Positions 12,031-22,429 of a DNA stretch of 64,000 nucleotides are shown here, piece by piece. The position numbers and the translations under genes are program-made. Source of the DNA: Odiellus spinosus (Eukaryota > Arthropoda > Arachnida > Opiliones > Phalangiidae); NCBI GenBank assembly GCA_963920705.1, contig OY987233.1, positions 2,284,001 through 2,348,000 of the forward strand. The letters are read 5' to 3'. The notes under the pieces were generated by a model. It was not told the DNA's origin and searched no databases. It worked only from the letters and a program-made list of their open reading frames with translations. Numbering within the stretch: the stretch's first letter is position 1; each line of letters opens with the position of its first letter.

Positions 12031-13227
12031 AAGGATGTAATAGACGTAAGATAAAAAATTAGTTACTTTATATATCTATGTATTTTAATTATTAATATGA
12101 CAAATATTTTTTTTCTTTCCCTTTTTTTTATCTGATGATTAGGTTTTTTTTACTCTATATTAATACTTAAAGGAATGGTTCACCCATAAAGTTTTTTTGC
12201 CTCTAAGGGTCAATAGCACTCTTGGCAACAGAAATTTATAACTCAAAATTAATTTTTAATAATAATAATAATTTTATAGTTAAAAATAAATTTAGTATGG
12301 ACGTGGCCCTTTTTCCCCTAATTCTAAACTTCTCTGTCGTGCTTGGCCAGGCTAGCAATCTGATAGGCCAATAGAAATAACTTATAAACCAATGAAATGA
12401 GACTCCGAGGGGAGAGAGTCTGAGACAGTAAAGTCTAGAATCCTTCGTTTTTTAATCGGTGTTGTTTTAAAGAAAGTTCAAAATGCCAAGTTGTATTATA
12501 AAAGAATGCAAAAATTTTAGTTCTCGGTTTGGACTAAGTTTTTATACGGTACACTGGTTCAACTTCAAACGGATCTATTCGCGGCATGACGATACTCTCC
12601 GAGAGTCCGAATCGCCGACGGAGTTAGGCCTAGGCTAAGGCTTACCGGGGTTAGATGCTCCTTCAGTCGGCGTCCCGTTCGTTAGACTGGCGAGCACTGC
12701 CGTTATAACCTGTCGTCGATTTAACGTTCCAGCGCGTAGTAGTCAACTTTACCATTGAGTAAAAGCTGAGCCAAGTTACTTTGGCCAATCAGATTATTGC
12801 CGAAATAAAAACCTTGAAGTGACGTATCGAATGCGCTCTTGCTTTACAGGAAAGCTTCATACGGGCGCCTATGTGCCCTCAATGTAATTTGTTTTAATTG
12901 TTTATTTAAAAATATACTTAATTTTAATTTTTTTTAACACTTGAAAAATTGGTTTTGAGTTTAACTAAAGGGTTTGCAGCAAAAATATTTTAACACCGCA
13001 CCATTCCTTTAAAGGATTTTTGTTACGTCTGAATTTTTGAGTATAAAACGAATGGCATTATGTAGTCAATTTTTAGTATTCAATCAGCTTTCGAAGAAGA
13101 TGTGAACATTAAACAACATAATAAAGATAGAATTTAAAGTTTATATCAGTCGTAGTTACTCTCCATTATGAACACTTCTGTAAGACTGGATGGTTAGCAT
13201 AAATAGAATCGCATTCCCGTCAATTCA
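12018..13227 (+). repeat. Right LTR of BEL/Pao element, interrupted
   Basis: The LTR body is 12018-12170 plus 13009-13227, split by the insertion at 12171-13008. The left LTR reads straight through this site (ATACTTAAAGGATTTT) and serves as the empty-site reference. Confidence 0.9.
12171..13008. mobile_element. TTAA-flanked element with THAP-like remnant (Kolobok-like)
   Basis: TTAA lies at both edges (12167-12170 and 13009-13012), with inverted ends AGGAATGGT / ACCATTCCT. The intact left LTR has a single TTAA here. Inside, ATG 12483 opens a short frame (MPSCIIKECKNFSSRFGLSF, stop about 12640) that resembles the start of a THAP zinc finger (MxxC-x4-C...). TTAA duplication plus a THAP domain is the combination known for Kolobok; piggyBac shares only the TTAA. 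The element is non-autonomous. Confidence 0.7.
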
Positions 13228-13335
13228 CTAATCAAGTCTATGTGGCGTGGAAAAGCGATAATTACGTTGCAGAAAATTTTTTATCTGATTAATCAATAAA
13301 GATTAATCTCCAAACCTTATTTAATTTATTTACAG

Positions 13336-13372
13336 TAATTTGCAAACTGAACCGCGACGGTTCAAGTCAACA
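13336..13372 (+). other. Putative second exon of the gene hit by BEL
   Basis: It is bounded by TTTACAG and GTAAGTAG. It reads VICKLNRDGSSQ in phase with the exon at 6125-6140. Further exons were not found; an AATAAA at about 13583 could be a polyadenylation signal. Confidence 0.25.
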
Positions 13373-13639
13373 GTAAGTAGTCTTGAAAATGCCATGTCGT
13401 GTACAAGAAACGGCAACCGAATCATTAGTTCACGATTTTAAAACAAAAACCGAGAACTTGACTATCGCAAACTCTTAATTGAAAGAAGGACCAAAATCAT
13501 GTTTAGGCACATCGAATCGACCTTCATTGAGAGCTATAAATGTTAAAATTCCGATCCATGGTTAAGTTTTAAATATTTAAATCAATAAAAATGAGTTTCT
13601 GCTACTTCATGATGTTAAAGTTTTAAGTTTTTATTTAAA

Positions 13640-13700
13640 ACATAATAAAATTTATGCGGGAACTTTCGGACCGCGGTCCTTCTTCAGCCATTTACAAGTT
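13640..13700 (-). ncRNA. Candidate hammerhead-ribozyme-like motif at a Penelope end
   Basis: On the minus strand: CTGAAGA (13687-13681), then a perfect hairpin GGACC/GGTCC (13679-13668), then GAAA (13667-13664). This is the CUGANGA / stem II / GAAA core of hammerhead ribozymes, which are known in the terminal repeats of Penelope-like elements. One extra A separates CTGAAGA from the stem, and stem III with the cleavage site is not convincing. The alternative is a plain palindrome. Confidence 0.3.
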
Positions 13701-14310
13701 TCAATTGTCGGTTCTACATTTGTTTTACAATAATTATTACCTTTGGTCTCTTATCTTATCTATTTTTTTATATTTCTATCCCTCAATTGAAATCCTCCCC
13801 ATCCCCCTATGTTTACAGTACCCATATCTAAATTTAATTTACCTCTATCTCTAATATACACTGCTTCCTTAAAACATCTCCTGTACCAGTTTGTTTCTTC
13901 ACACAAGACCCTTGTTGAATTCCAGTCTATTTTATGTTTTTTTATTTTGATATGCATTGCTAATCCGTTATTTTCGTCTTGTCTTTTTACACAATTTTTA
14001 TGTTCGGTTTGTCTTGTTTTTAGCTGTCTTTTAGTCTGTCCTATGTATTTTTTGTTACATTCACATCCTATTTCATATACAACCCCTCTTTTTTTTTGCA
14101 TCGTCTATTTTAGGTTTATTTTTTATTAACTTTAATTTTAATGTGTTTGATGTTTTACAAATCAGTGTTACATTATGTGTTTTTAATTGTCTAATCCTTT
14201 TTTCAGTGATCCCTTTAATATATGGTAGTGTTATGATATGTTCTGGTTTTTCCTTGGGGATATTATTTTTTACATTTTGATATCTTGTTTTGTCTGATCA
14301 TTTATTTCTA
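13700..14310 (-). mobile_element. Inverted 3' fragment of Penelope-like element (GIY-YIG endonuclease)
   Basis: The minus-strand frame 14101-13760 contains VVYEIGCECNKKYIGQTKRQ, the GIY-YIG nuclease signature, then QTEHKNCVKRQDENN and a Trp/Cys-rich tail ending at a stop at 13760. It is the mirror image of 15540-15960 on the plus strand, and the two copies face each other head to tail. Inverted partial copies at the 5' side are typical of Penelope insertions. The nuclease frame here is undamaged from VVYEIG to its stop. Confidence 0.8.
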
Positions 14311-14320
14311 GTCTACGTAA

Positions 14321-16031
14321 TTGGTGAAATTAGTGAAAAATAATTATTCTAAAACATCCAAAGTAATAAATCTTAACAAGAATGAAAAACACGCGCTGCA
14401 AATGTTAAAAAATGATAAATCTATTAAAATTGTACAGGCAGATAAAGGAGGGAAGATAGTAGTTCTAGATTCTAAAGATTATTCGTCTAAAATGTTAAAA
14501 ATCCTTCATTCTGAAGGTTATACAAAATTAAAATCAGATCCGACAGATAAAATAGACAAAAAAGTGCATAATATTATTAATGACGCTATAAAAAACAAGG
14601 AAATAGAAAAAGGCAAGAAATTTAGATACTTCCCTCCAATAATAAAAGTTCCACATATTTACGGATTGGTAAAAATACATAAAAAAGATAATCCACTGAG
14701 AATAATAGTATCCTCAATCAATTGTCCCACATATACTTGTGCGAAACAATTAGTAGGAATAATATCACCATTAGTAGGAAATAACGATTGCTCCATAAAA
14801 AACTCACAAGAATTCGTAACTGACATAAAAAACTAGTATTAGATGCAGATCAGGAAATATGTAGCTTAGATGTCATAAATTTATATGGGAGTATACCAAT
14901 ACCACTAGCATTAAAAATATTAAAGACAAAACTGAAATCAGATAAAACATTAGGTAATAGAACAACCTTAAGTCTAGAAACGATCTTAAAATTAACAGAA
15001 ATAAGCTTAACTGAAACATATTTCTTATTCGAAGATAATTATTATTCTCAAACGAAAGGATTAGCAATGGGGAACCCACTATCAGCCCCGATTGCAAATC
15101 TCGTAATGGAACACATAGAAAGCAGTATTTTAAAGAAAATTATTATAAAACAAAATATAAAATTATGGAAACGATTCATGGACGATGTCTTCCTAATCAA
15201 AAACAAAACATTAACAGTGGCTAAATTGTTAGAAATTGTAAATAAGACATCCAAAGATATACAATTCACCTATGGAGGCGAAAATGATAAATGTTTACCT
15301 TTTTTAGATGTTTTAGTTAAGCATGACAATAAAGTAATTACATGCATAATGTACCAGAAACCCACACACGCAAGATCCTTTTTGAATTTCCGACCATCAC
15401 ATAGTGAAAAAATAAAATTAGGCATTATAAAATCATTTAAAAACAGAATAGAACCTATTAAGGACAAAAATATATTTAAACAACAATTTCGGAATAGCGG
15501 ATACCCAAACCATATAGTTAACCAAATATTTAATGGTCAAAATGTAAAAAATAATATCCCCAAGGAAAAACCAGAACATATCATAACACTACCATATATT
15601 AAAGGGATCACTGAAAAAACGATTAGACAATTAAAAACACATAATGTAACACTGATTAGTAAAACATCAAACACATTAAAATCAAAGTTAATAAAAAATA
15701 AACCTAGAATAGACGATGCAAAAAAAAGAGGGGTTATATATGAAATAGGATGTGAATGTAACAAAAAATACATAGCACAGACTAAAAGACAGCTAAAAAC
15801 AAGACAAACCGAACATAAAAATTGTGTAAAAAACAAGACGAAAATAACGGATTAGCAATGCATATCAAAATAAGAAAACATAAAATAGACTGGAATTCAA
15901 CAAGGGTCTTGTGTGAAGAAACAAACTGGTACAGGAGATGTTTTAAGGAAGCAGTGCATATTTCCCATTGTAAGTTCCGTTCATTAGAAAAACTTGGGAT
16001 ATTAAGCTTAATGAAGGGAGTGAAACGATAA
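14321..16031 (+). pseudogene. Penelope-like element: reverse transcriptase + GIY-YIG nuclease, frameshifted
   Basis: The first block 14321-14836 has VQADKGGKIVVLDSKDY and YGLVKIHKKDNPLRIIVSS. It ends early through a one-base slip in an A run near 14830. The frame resumes with DVINLYGSIP and the conserved Penelope RT motifs GLAMGNPLSAPIANLVMEH (about 15060) and FMDDVFL (about 15177), then the connector and a GIY-YIG domain (GVIYEIGCECNKKYIAQTKR, about 15730; the invariant-looking G of YIGQ is A here). A second slip at about 15828-15835 breaks the nuclease. The tail after ...CFKEAVHI differs from the inverted copy, so the 3' end is chimeric or decayed. RT motifs before the first block are missing: the element is 5'-truncated. 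Confidence 0.88.
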
Positions 16032-16244
16032 AACCAAATGTGAAAGATAAGAAGGACCCAATTAGGGGTTGGGGACTTTAATTCCACGAAACCGACTCCT
16101 ATTTCTCCTCCCCTAGCTCTAGCTCTTGTCGAGGGCAGCTGCCCTTCAAGCACCCGCTTCCGCTTCGAAGCGTTTCACTCTCAATTATTACATCATTTCT
16201 TGATACAGATATATTTTTAATTTTGATAATTTATTTCAAAATAG

Positions 16245-16463
16245 GGCGAAGATAGAAACACTGGCGAATTTCTAACAGGTCCCTATGATCCGTACGAATC
16301 TCAGGTCCATTTGCTCTTCAGATTCGTTTTCGGGAATTTGAAGAACGTCAGATTTCGTTCGGAAACTTATCGAGAAGTATTCCAACGTCTATCAGACGTG
16401 TCCGGGGACAAGAGGTTAAGAAGAGATTATTTTGAATTGGCGTTTCATGCTATAGAATACGGC
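16245..16463 (+). CDS. Orphan exon-like open frame, function unknown
   Basis: An AG acceptor (TTTCAAAATAG) and a GTGAGT donor enclose 219 bp, exactly 73 codons without a stop: GEDRNTGEFLTGPYDPYESQ... then LLFRFVFGNLKNVRFR, ending AFHAIEYG. Composition and the clean splice edges look like host coding sequence, unlike the repeats around it. I do not recognise the family and found no partner exon nearby. Confidence 0.4.
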
Positions 16464-16713
16464 GTGAGTAAATTTTTAGCCACACCACTTCAGTGGTGTA
16501 GGCTCTTACTATGACCCGTGCTGTCTGAAGTCTGAAGTCAGATGTCCCAAGAAATGACGAAAAACGTCATCGAGTAGAAAAATGAGGTTTAAACCACAAA
16601 TAACGCATAAAGAGCTTTAAATTAAATATTAATTTGATTAAGCAAAGTAATGTAAAACATCCGTACTCTCATACTCTATCAAATCCATCCAATTACATTT
16701 TTATTTCCTTTTT

Positions 16714-16801
16714 CGCCCCCGCCAGGAATCGAACCTGGATTATAATTGATATAGAACACAATTATATATATTTGACGACTTTAACCGCTCGACCACGGCA
16801 C
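16714..16801 (-). tRNA. tRNA-like sequence (pseudogene or tRNA-derived SINE head)
   Basis: On the minus strand there is a perfect T-arm (CCAGG TTCGATT CCTGG) with B box GGTTCGATTCC at 16735-16725, and an A-box/D-arm TGGTCGAGCGGTTAA at 16795-16781. The D-arm pattern resembles Ser/Leu tRNAs. The interval between arms (AAATATATATAATTG...) does not fold into a normal anticodon arm, and the acceptor ends (GTGCCGT against CGGGGGC) pair at only some positions. No T-run terminator follows. A degenerate tRNA or SINE head is more likely than a working tRNA. Confidence 0.4.
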
Positions 16802-16896
16802 TATGACTAAAGTCTGCAAATAACTCTATATATATTTAATTATTTTCAAACCAAGAAACAAGAAGACGCGTATGACTAAGCCAAACTTAAAAAAAA

Positions 16897-17105
16897 AACA
16901 TGGAGGATGCCAAACTTAAAAAAAACATGGAGGATGCCAAACTTAAAAAAAACATGGAGGATGCCAAACTTAAAAAAAAACATGGAGGATGCCAATCTAA
17001 AAAAAAAAAAACATGGAGGATACCAAACTTAAAAAAAAAAAAAAAAAAAAAAAAACATGGAGGATGCCAAAAAAATAAAAACATGGAGGATGCCAAACTT
17101 AAAAA
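16897..17105. repeat. Tandem repeat of CATGGAGGATGCCAAACTT plus A-run
   Basis: Seven units of about 27 bp, each with a variable A-tract. Open frames across it are repeat artefacts. Confidence 0.9.
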
Positions 17106-17204
17106 AACAAGATGGTCAAGCCCATAGAAATAGCTAGACCCATGACATTGTAAAAGAGGCTGAAAAGAACTGCTTTAAACACGAAGTTGCGTAAAGTTTT
17201 TCAA

Positions 17205-18150
17205 ATCAAGTTTTTCAAATCATGTTTTTCCAACCGGGTTTTTCCAACCGGATTTTTCCAATCGGGTTTTTCCAATCGGGTTTTTCCAATCGGATTTTTC
17301 CAATCGGGTTTTTCCAATCGGGTTTTTCCAATCGGGTTTTTCCAATCGGGTTTTTCCAATCGGGTTTTTCCAATCGGGTTTTTCCAATCGGGTTTTTCCA
17401 ATCGGGTTTTTCCAATCGGGTTTTTCCAATCGGGTTTTTCCAATCGGGTTTTTCCAATCGGGTTTTTCCAATCGGGTTTTTCCAATCGGGTTTTTCCAAT
17501 CGGGTTTTTCCAATCGGGTTTTTCCAATCGGGTTTTTCCAATCGGGTTTTTCCAATCGGGTTTTTCCAGTCGGGTTTTTCCAATCGGGTTTTTCCAATCG
17601 GGTTTTTCCAATCGGGTTTTTCCAATCGGGTTTTACCAATCGGGTTTTTCCAATCGGGTTTTTCCAATCGGGTTTTTCCAATCGGGTTTTTCCAATCGGG
17701 TTTTTCCAATCGGGTTTTTTCCAGTCGGGTTTTTTCCAATCGGGTTTTTTCCAATCGGGTTTTTTCCAATCGGGTTTTTTCCAATCGGGTTTTTTCCAAT
17801 CGGGTTTTTTCCAATCGGGTTTTTTCCAATCGGGTTTTTTCCAATCGGGTTTTTTCCAATCGGGTTTTTTCCAATCGGGTTTTTCCTATCGGATTTTTCC
17901 AATCGGATTTTTCCAATCGGGTTTTTCCAATCGGGTTTTTCCAATCGGGTTTTTCCAATCGGGTTTTTCCAGTCGGGTTTTTCCAGTCGGGTTTTTCCAA
18001 TCGGGTTTTTCAATCGGGTTTTTCAAATCAGGTTTTTCAAATCAGGTTTTTCAACACAAGTATTTCAACACATGTTTTACAACACGTTTTTCAACACGTT
18101 TTTCAACACATGTTTTTCAACACATGTTTTTCAACACATGTTTTGAAAAA
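17205..18150. repeat. 14-bp minisatellite TTTTTCCAATCGGG
   Basis: More than 50 head-to-tail copies. A block at about 17716-17890 uses a 15-bp variant with an extra T. Units at both ends are degenerate (AACCGGG, AAATCAGG, AACACATG). A 14-bp period keeps all three frames open on both strands, giving spurious long proteins. Confidence 0.95.
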
Positions 18151-18363
18151 CCATGATTTGAAAAACCCCGATTTGTCAACTTTAAAAGTCCAGCAAGGGC
18201 CCTATTTCGAAAATTATCATTTGTCGATCGAAAACTTGACATTAGCTCTTAAGGCCCCGAGTTGGCCAAAAGATTGACTATACACTGACACTATTCGATC
18301 GACAACTGGATTTCGAATATTTTCGGAATAAGGTTTTCGAAAACATGAATTTCCGACTTTTAG

Positions 18364-19122
18364 TCTAGACAAGGACCCATTATACTAACCGGACGGGCAA
18401 AGCAATAGCTTTCACTGTACAAAGTTTAGTTTCCTCATCACTGTCTCTCTCAAGTGGGGGTTTGGGGGGGTATGAATATGCGGGCCGTCAAGGACAAATT
18501 CGTATTTATATTTCCGGTGAAATGGCGTCATAGTCTCATAGAACTAGCAGAAAAACTAAAGCTTGTGTTCGTAATGAAATAAGTGAGTGTTATGGCAAAA
18601 TTTGAAATTATGAACTAAAACTATTCAATAGCGCCTCACTCAATCTTTAAATCATCATGGTTAAAAAACAGTGCGAGTATTCCTTGTGTTGCAATCGGGA
18701 AAACTATATTAAACCAAGGCCTAAGTATTTCCCATTCCCGGCTTCCCGCGGCCTAGAAAAAAATTTAAACAAGGCTTATCATACAAATGATTCAACAAAT
18801 AACATTTTAAAAGTAGAAATTAGATTTAATAATATCTAACGAACCTTATATAGTTTCAACTAAAAAATACTTTCCCGTGTATAAATGTTCGTTTCGAATT
18901 CTATTTTTGCCTAATATTAACAATTCTTCTGAATTTTCCGTCGCTGATCTTATGACACGAGCCATTTGGTCGCCTGGTTTCCGAAACGACCTTGACGGCC
19001 CGTTTTTTACGGTACGGCCGACTTTTTCCGCTAAGCCGAAGTAGGACGCAAACGGATAGTGCTAGGGTACAGATCTAGGCTGCTTTGCCCGTCCGGTTAG
19101 TATAAAGGGTCCTTGGTCTAGA
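18364..19122. mobile_element. DNA transposon remnant with 41-bp inverted repeats and THAP exon
   Basis: The left end TCTAGACAAGGACCC... (18364-18404) pairs with the right end ...GGGTCCTTGGTCTAGA (19081-19122) over about 41 bp, with few mismatches. Inside, 18657-18839 encodes a THAP-type zinc finger start. P-element and Kolobok transposases carry N-terminal THAP domains; the target duplication is not clear enough to decide. Confidence 0.65.
18657..18839 (+). CDS. THAP-like zinc-finger fragment of transposase
   Basis: A 60-codon frame begins MVKKQCEYSLCCNRE and continues to YFPFP, matching the THAP layout (short N-terminus, C-x4-C, aromatic-x-FP). The rest of the domain and the catalytic part are missing. 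It lies inside the inverted-repeat element at 18364-19122, in its first half, as expected for a 5' transposase exon. Confidence 0.5.
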   Translation: MVKKQCEYSLCCNRENYIKPRPKYFPFPASRGLEKNLNKAYHTNDSTNNILKVEIRFNNI

Positions 19123-19129
19123 TATACAG

Positions 19130-20260
19130 TATATTAATGTTATAAGATTGGTAGTATAATGTTAGAAAAAGTCTTATTTCCGTCCCTGCAGTTCGACTAC
19201 TTGACGTCCATCTAAATCATCGTTTTAGCACGGAAAATCAACTTCACGTAAATATTGACTGTGGAAACAAGTTGGAAAAGACACCTATGACGCCATACCT
19301 TAAAAATAACGCGATTATTCAAAGCAGTTTGAATCTGGTGTAAAACATTATAACACGGGATGATGAAATAATTTAAGATCCAAACTCATACATTAAAAAC
19401 AATTAAAATAATTTATGCAGAGTAAAGGTTTATTTATTAATAATTAATTTTGCAAAGCTAAGGGGATTTTAAAGTTTACGAGGAATCGATTTAGTACAGT
19501 TAAAGGTACAGCCTACAGTACACCGAAATGACCCTGGAGTCATTGACATTGAAACTAAGAAACGGCAACCTCTATTATGATAGTTTAGACGGTCAGGAGG
19601 TCAGCGCGAAAGGTTATTTACCAATTTGAGTTAATAGGTCTAGGGCCTGGAGCCGCTACAAAAGAACATTAATACAGTTACTGAAAGAATGAAACGATCC
19701 AAGTGCTGCTGAACTTAAGATTAAAGTGCCAGTTGCGTTAGATAAATACCAATTTTTACCTCTCCGAGTGAACTTTAGTTCACGGAGAGGTTCTTTCCTG
19801 ATCGTGTGTGTGTGTGTGTGTCTGTCGTTCGCGGTGTTCGCAATTACGTCATCCCAAGAAAATTCTAAGAAAGCTCACTACTCTTCTCATAGGTGGCGGT
19901 ACAATTTCCAAATTTTAAAATCTATTTAAATAAAACATCTCACAGGTGGTTTCCCTCCCATTTAATGTCCGCGCTCGACGCTGCTTCGCTTTTGAGACTA
20001 ACGACTTTGCTATAAGCATTTGAAGGAATCTTAGATAAAAACCTCTTAAATCTGGAAGGGGTGCACTACGGAAGCCAGGCCGTGTTATAGTAGCGCCGCG
20101 TATAATGCTTTATATGTATCCAATTAAATAAAAAATTTAAAAGCTTATTACTCGTAATTTAAATTATAAAATAAAATATTACTAGTCTTAAACGATCATA
20201 ATATATTTAAATTTAATTATATTTATTAAATGAATTTACCATTAACTTTTTGTCAGTAGG
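19130..20260. other. Intergenic, with a hAT-MITE end and a hairpin
   Basis: 19168-19187 is an isolated right end (CTTATTTCCGTCCCTG) of the CAGGGACGG MITE family. The hairpin at 19758-19791 is listed separately. No coding exon is recognised. Confidence 0.5.
19758..19830. repeat. Perfect hairpin followed by GT microsatellite, copy 1
   Basis: ACCTCTCCGAGTGAACT pairs with AGTTCACGGAGAGGT with no spacer to speak of. About 15 bp on begins (GT)n. The same module recurs at 27731-27800. Confidence 0.7.
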
Positions 20261-20269
20261 TCACGCTAG

Positions 20270-22155
20270 ACTAGCAACATAACGAAATAAAGGCGTACGA
20301 TTTTTTTAAAAACTTTAATTATGCTTGATTTAAATTCTATGATAATTAGTTCTAGTCCTCTCTCAAAAAATCATATTTAAATTTAATTATATTTTGTAAA
20401 TTAACTTTCTATCTGTTGGCATGGAATAATTAGTAGCTTATGCTGTAGGTGACACTAGTTTCCCTCAAACTCGGCTTAAAGCTTACCATAATACCTTTCA
20501 GTCAAGGAAGGTCAAACTCATTTAGTCATTTTCTATAATTTGTTTAATCACATCATTCTCTTGAATTCAGTCTTAGGTTTAAATTAATAATAAATAATCT
20601 AGAAATTAAGTTGTGTTTATTCTTGTAAAATCCATTTCAACTACAATTTGTTTAATCATAGTTAATTTGATTCTATCATCATTACGTTTAATTTAGTCCT
20701 CTAGCTTGAAAATAATTTAATTATAGTTTTATTGTTTTAATTTTGGTTAGAATAATTTTAATTTAAGATAAACTTCAACTATTATGTGTCTGTAAAATAA
20801 CAGAGGCTCGAAAATTAAGATAGTGGTATGGCGCGTCCGTGCTTGCACGGAGCGTGGGGTCTCTTCGTAGAATATTCGAGTCTTTCGAGAGAGTGAAAAT
20901 AAACTAAACATGTAACTAAATACGTTGCTCTTGGGACGCTCCTATTTTTAATTGTCATTAGAATTTGACTAGTTATTTTAATACGATTTTTTCGTATCAT
21001 TTATGCTTAATAAAATAGCATTAGTCTTCTATCATAATATCATATTTAAATTTTATTTTATTTTGTAAATAATTAAGATGTAAACGTTCTACCAGCAGGT
21101 GACACTAGTTTCATCGTGTAAATAGTGTAGCGGCTAAAGTAACCCTACAGCAAGAAGTGTGCCACTATTCTTTCTTATTATACGCCAAAAATTATAAAAT
21201 AAATTTTTAACATCGTCTACCTGGTTTCATTAGTTTTCTTGTTTAGCATTGTTATTTTAATACGATTTTTTCGTATCAATTATGCCAAGAAGGATCAGAT
21301 AAGGAGAGGAAATGTGGGGCTGCGTTGAGTTAGAGAGAGAAGAGCCAACCTCCCACTCGGGTGGAAAGGGGGGATAGGAAATTCTCGAGGTAAACTGTTG
21401 TCACGTGGTCGCTAGCTAGCGCGTCTCATAAAGGATTCGTTTTACCCACGTGACAACATTTTACCACGAAACGTCTCTACCCCCGTTCTCCCAGAGTGGG
21501 AGTTTAGGCCGACGCAGTAGTAACCGCGCCGTCCCCACATTTCCTCTCCTTATCTGATCCTTCTTGATTATGCTTAGTAAAATAGTATTAGTCTTCTGCT
21601 ATCATAATATCATATTTAAATTTCATTTTAGTTTGTAAATAAATATGCTGTAAACGTTCTACCAGCAGGTGACATAAGTTTCATCGTATAAATAGTATAG
21701 CGGCAAAAGTAACCTTATAGGAAGAAGTGCGCCACTGCTCTTTCTTATTTTAACCCAAAAATTATAAAATAAATTTTTAACATCGTCTACCTGGTTTCAT
21801 TAGTTTTCTTGTTTAGCATTGTTTTTTTAATACAGTTTTTTCGTATCAATTATGCTTAATAAAATTGTATTAGTCTTCTGCTACCATAATATCATATTTA
21901 AATTTCATTTTATTTTGTAAATAAATATTATGTAAACGTTCTACCAGCAGGTGACACTGCTAAATCGTATAAACCGTGTAGCGGCAAAAGTAACCCTATA
22001 GCAAGAAGTGTGCCACTCTTCTTTCTTATTTTAACCTAATTATAAAATCGATTTTTAACATCGTCTACCTGGTTTCATTAGTTTTCTTGTTTACAATTAG
22101 ACTTGGGACAAGGAGAGGTACTATTTTGGTTTCCCAACTTGATTTTTTCGTATTT
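20270..22155. repeat. Tandem repeat, unit about 290-300 bp
   Basis: Three good units (about 20985-21285, 21574-21858, 21859-22150) share GTAAACGTTCTACCAGCAGG, GCGGCAAAAGTAACC, CATCGTCTACCTGGTTTCAT and TTTTTTCGTATCAATTATGC. More decayed units lie at 20270-20980. A 281-bp MITE interrupts the first junction. No coding capacity was seen. Confidence 0.85.
21286..21566. mobile_element. 281-bp MITE, copy 1 (CAAGAAGG ends, 7-bp duplication)
   Basis: Terminal inverted repeats CAAGAAGGATCAGATAAGG / complement, flanked by ATTATGC on both sides (21279-21285 and 21567-21573). Neighbouring repeat units show the uninterrupted site (CAATTATGCTTAATAAAA). A second copy is at 56595-56875. Confidence 0.9.
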
Positions 22156-22330
22156 AAAGTCACGGTGTCACCATTTTTTTTTTTTTTCCAAAACTTTAAG
22201 GTCAGGTTTTTTTCTTAATCGAAAAAGTGTCTGGGCCAATTAACGATTTTAGGGTATTATAATGGTGAGTTTTAAATATTTTCGAGACGTGTTGTTGACA
22301 GTCTTGGATTATTAGAGTGTTGAAGAGGGT
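22155..22330. repeat. Dispersed repeat also at 1916-2075
   Basis: Both copies share TTTAGGTCA/TTAAGGTCA, CGATTTTA(A/G)GGTA and the stretch GTCTTGGATTATTAGAGTGT. No coding potential was seen. Confidence 0.5.
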
Positions 22331-22429
22331 TCGGTCAATAAGACCCACGTGATAGGCAAATATATTTTAAACCAAACCGAGCAGTTGCTTACTGACGAAG
22401 AACGAGAATTAATTAACTATTAATGTCGC

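Larger units (their letters stand above)
6193..13232 (+). mobile_element. BEL/Pao LTR retrotransposon, full length with target duplication
   Basis: LTRs at 6198-6575 and 12018-13227 start TGTTGTGACTTAA / TGTTTTGACTTAA and end ...GTCAATTCA. CTAAT directly flanks both outer ends (6193-6197 and 13228-13232), a perfect 5-bp target duplication. A primer-binding site TGGTGCCGAAACCCGGGA follows the left LTR at 6576, and the purine tract GGGAGGA precedes the right LTR. The right LTR is inflated by an 838-bp TTAA-flanked insertion; without it the LTRs are nearly identical, so insertion was fairly recent although the coding region is already mutated. Confidence 0.93.

Noticed and set aside
13809-14129. 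Plus-strand hydrophobic open frame
   Set aside because: It is antisense to the GIY-YIG coding strand of the inverted Penelope fragment.
17205-18150. CRISPR-like array
   Set aside because: Direct tandem units without unique spacers, in a eukaryotic genome.
17187-18277. Long open frames (up to 351 codons) on both strands
   Set aside because: They follow from the 14-bp minisatellite, which leaves every frame open; repeated GFFQS/GKTRLEK peptides are artefacts.
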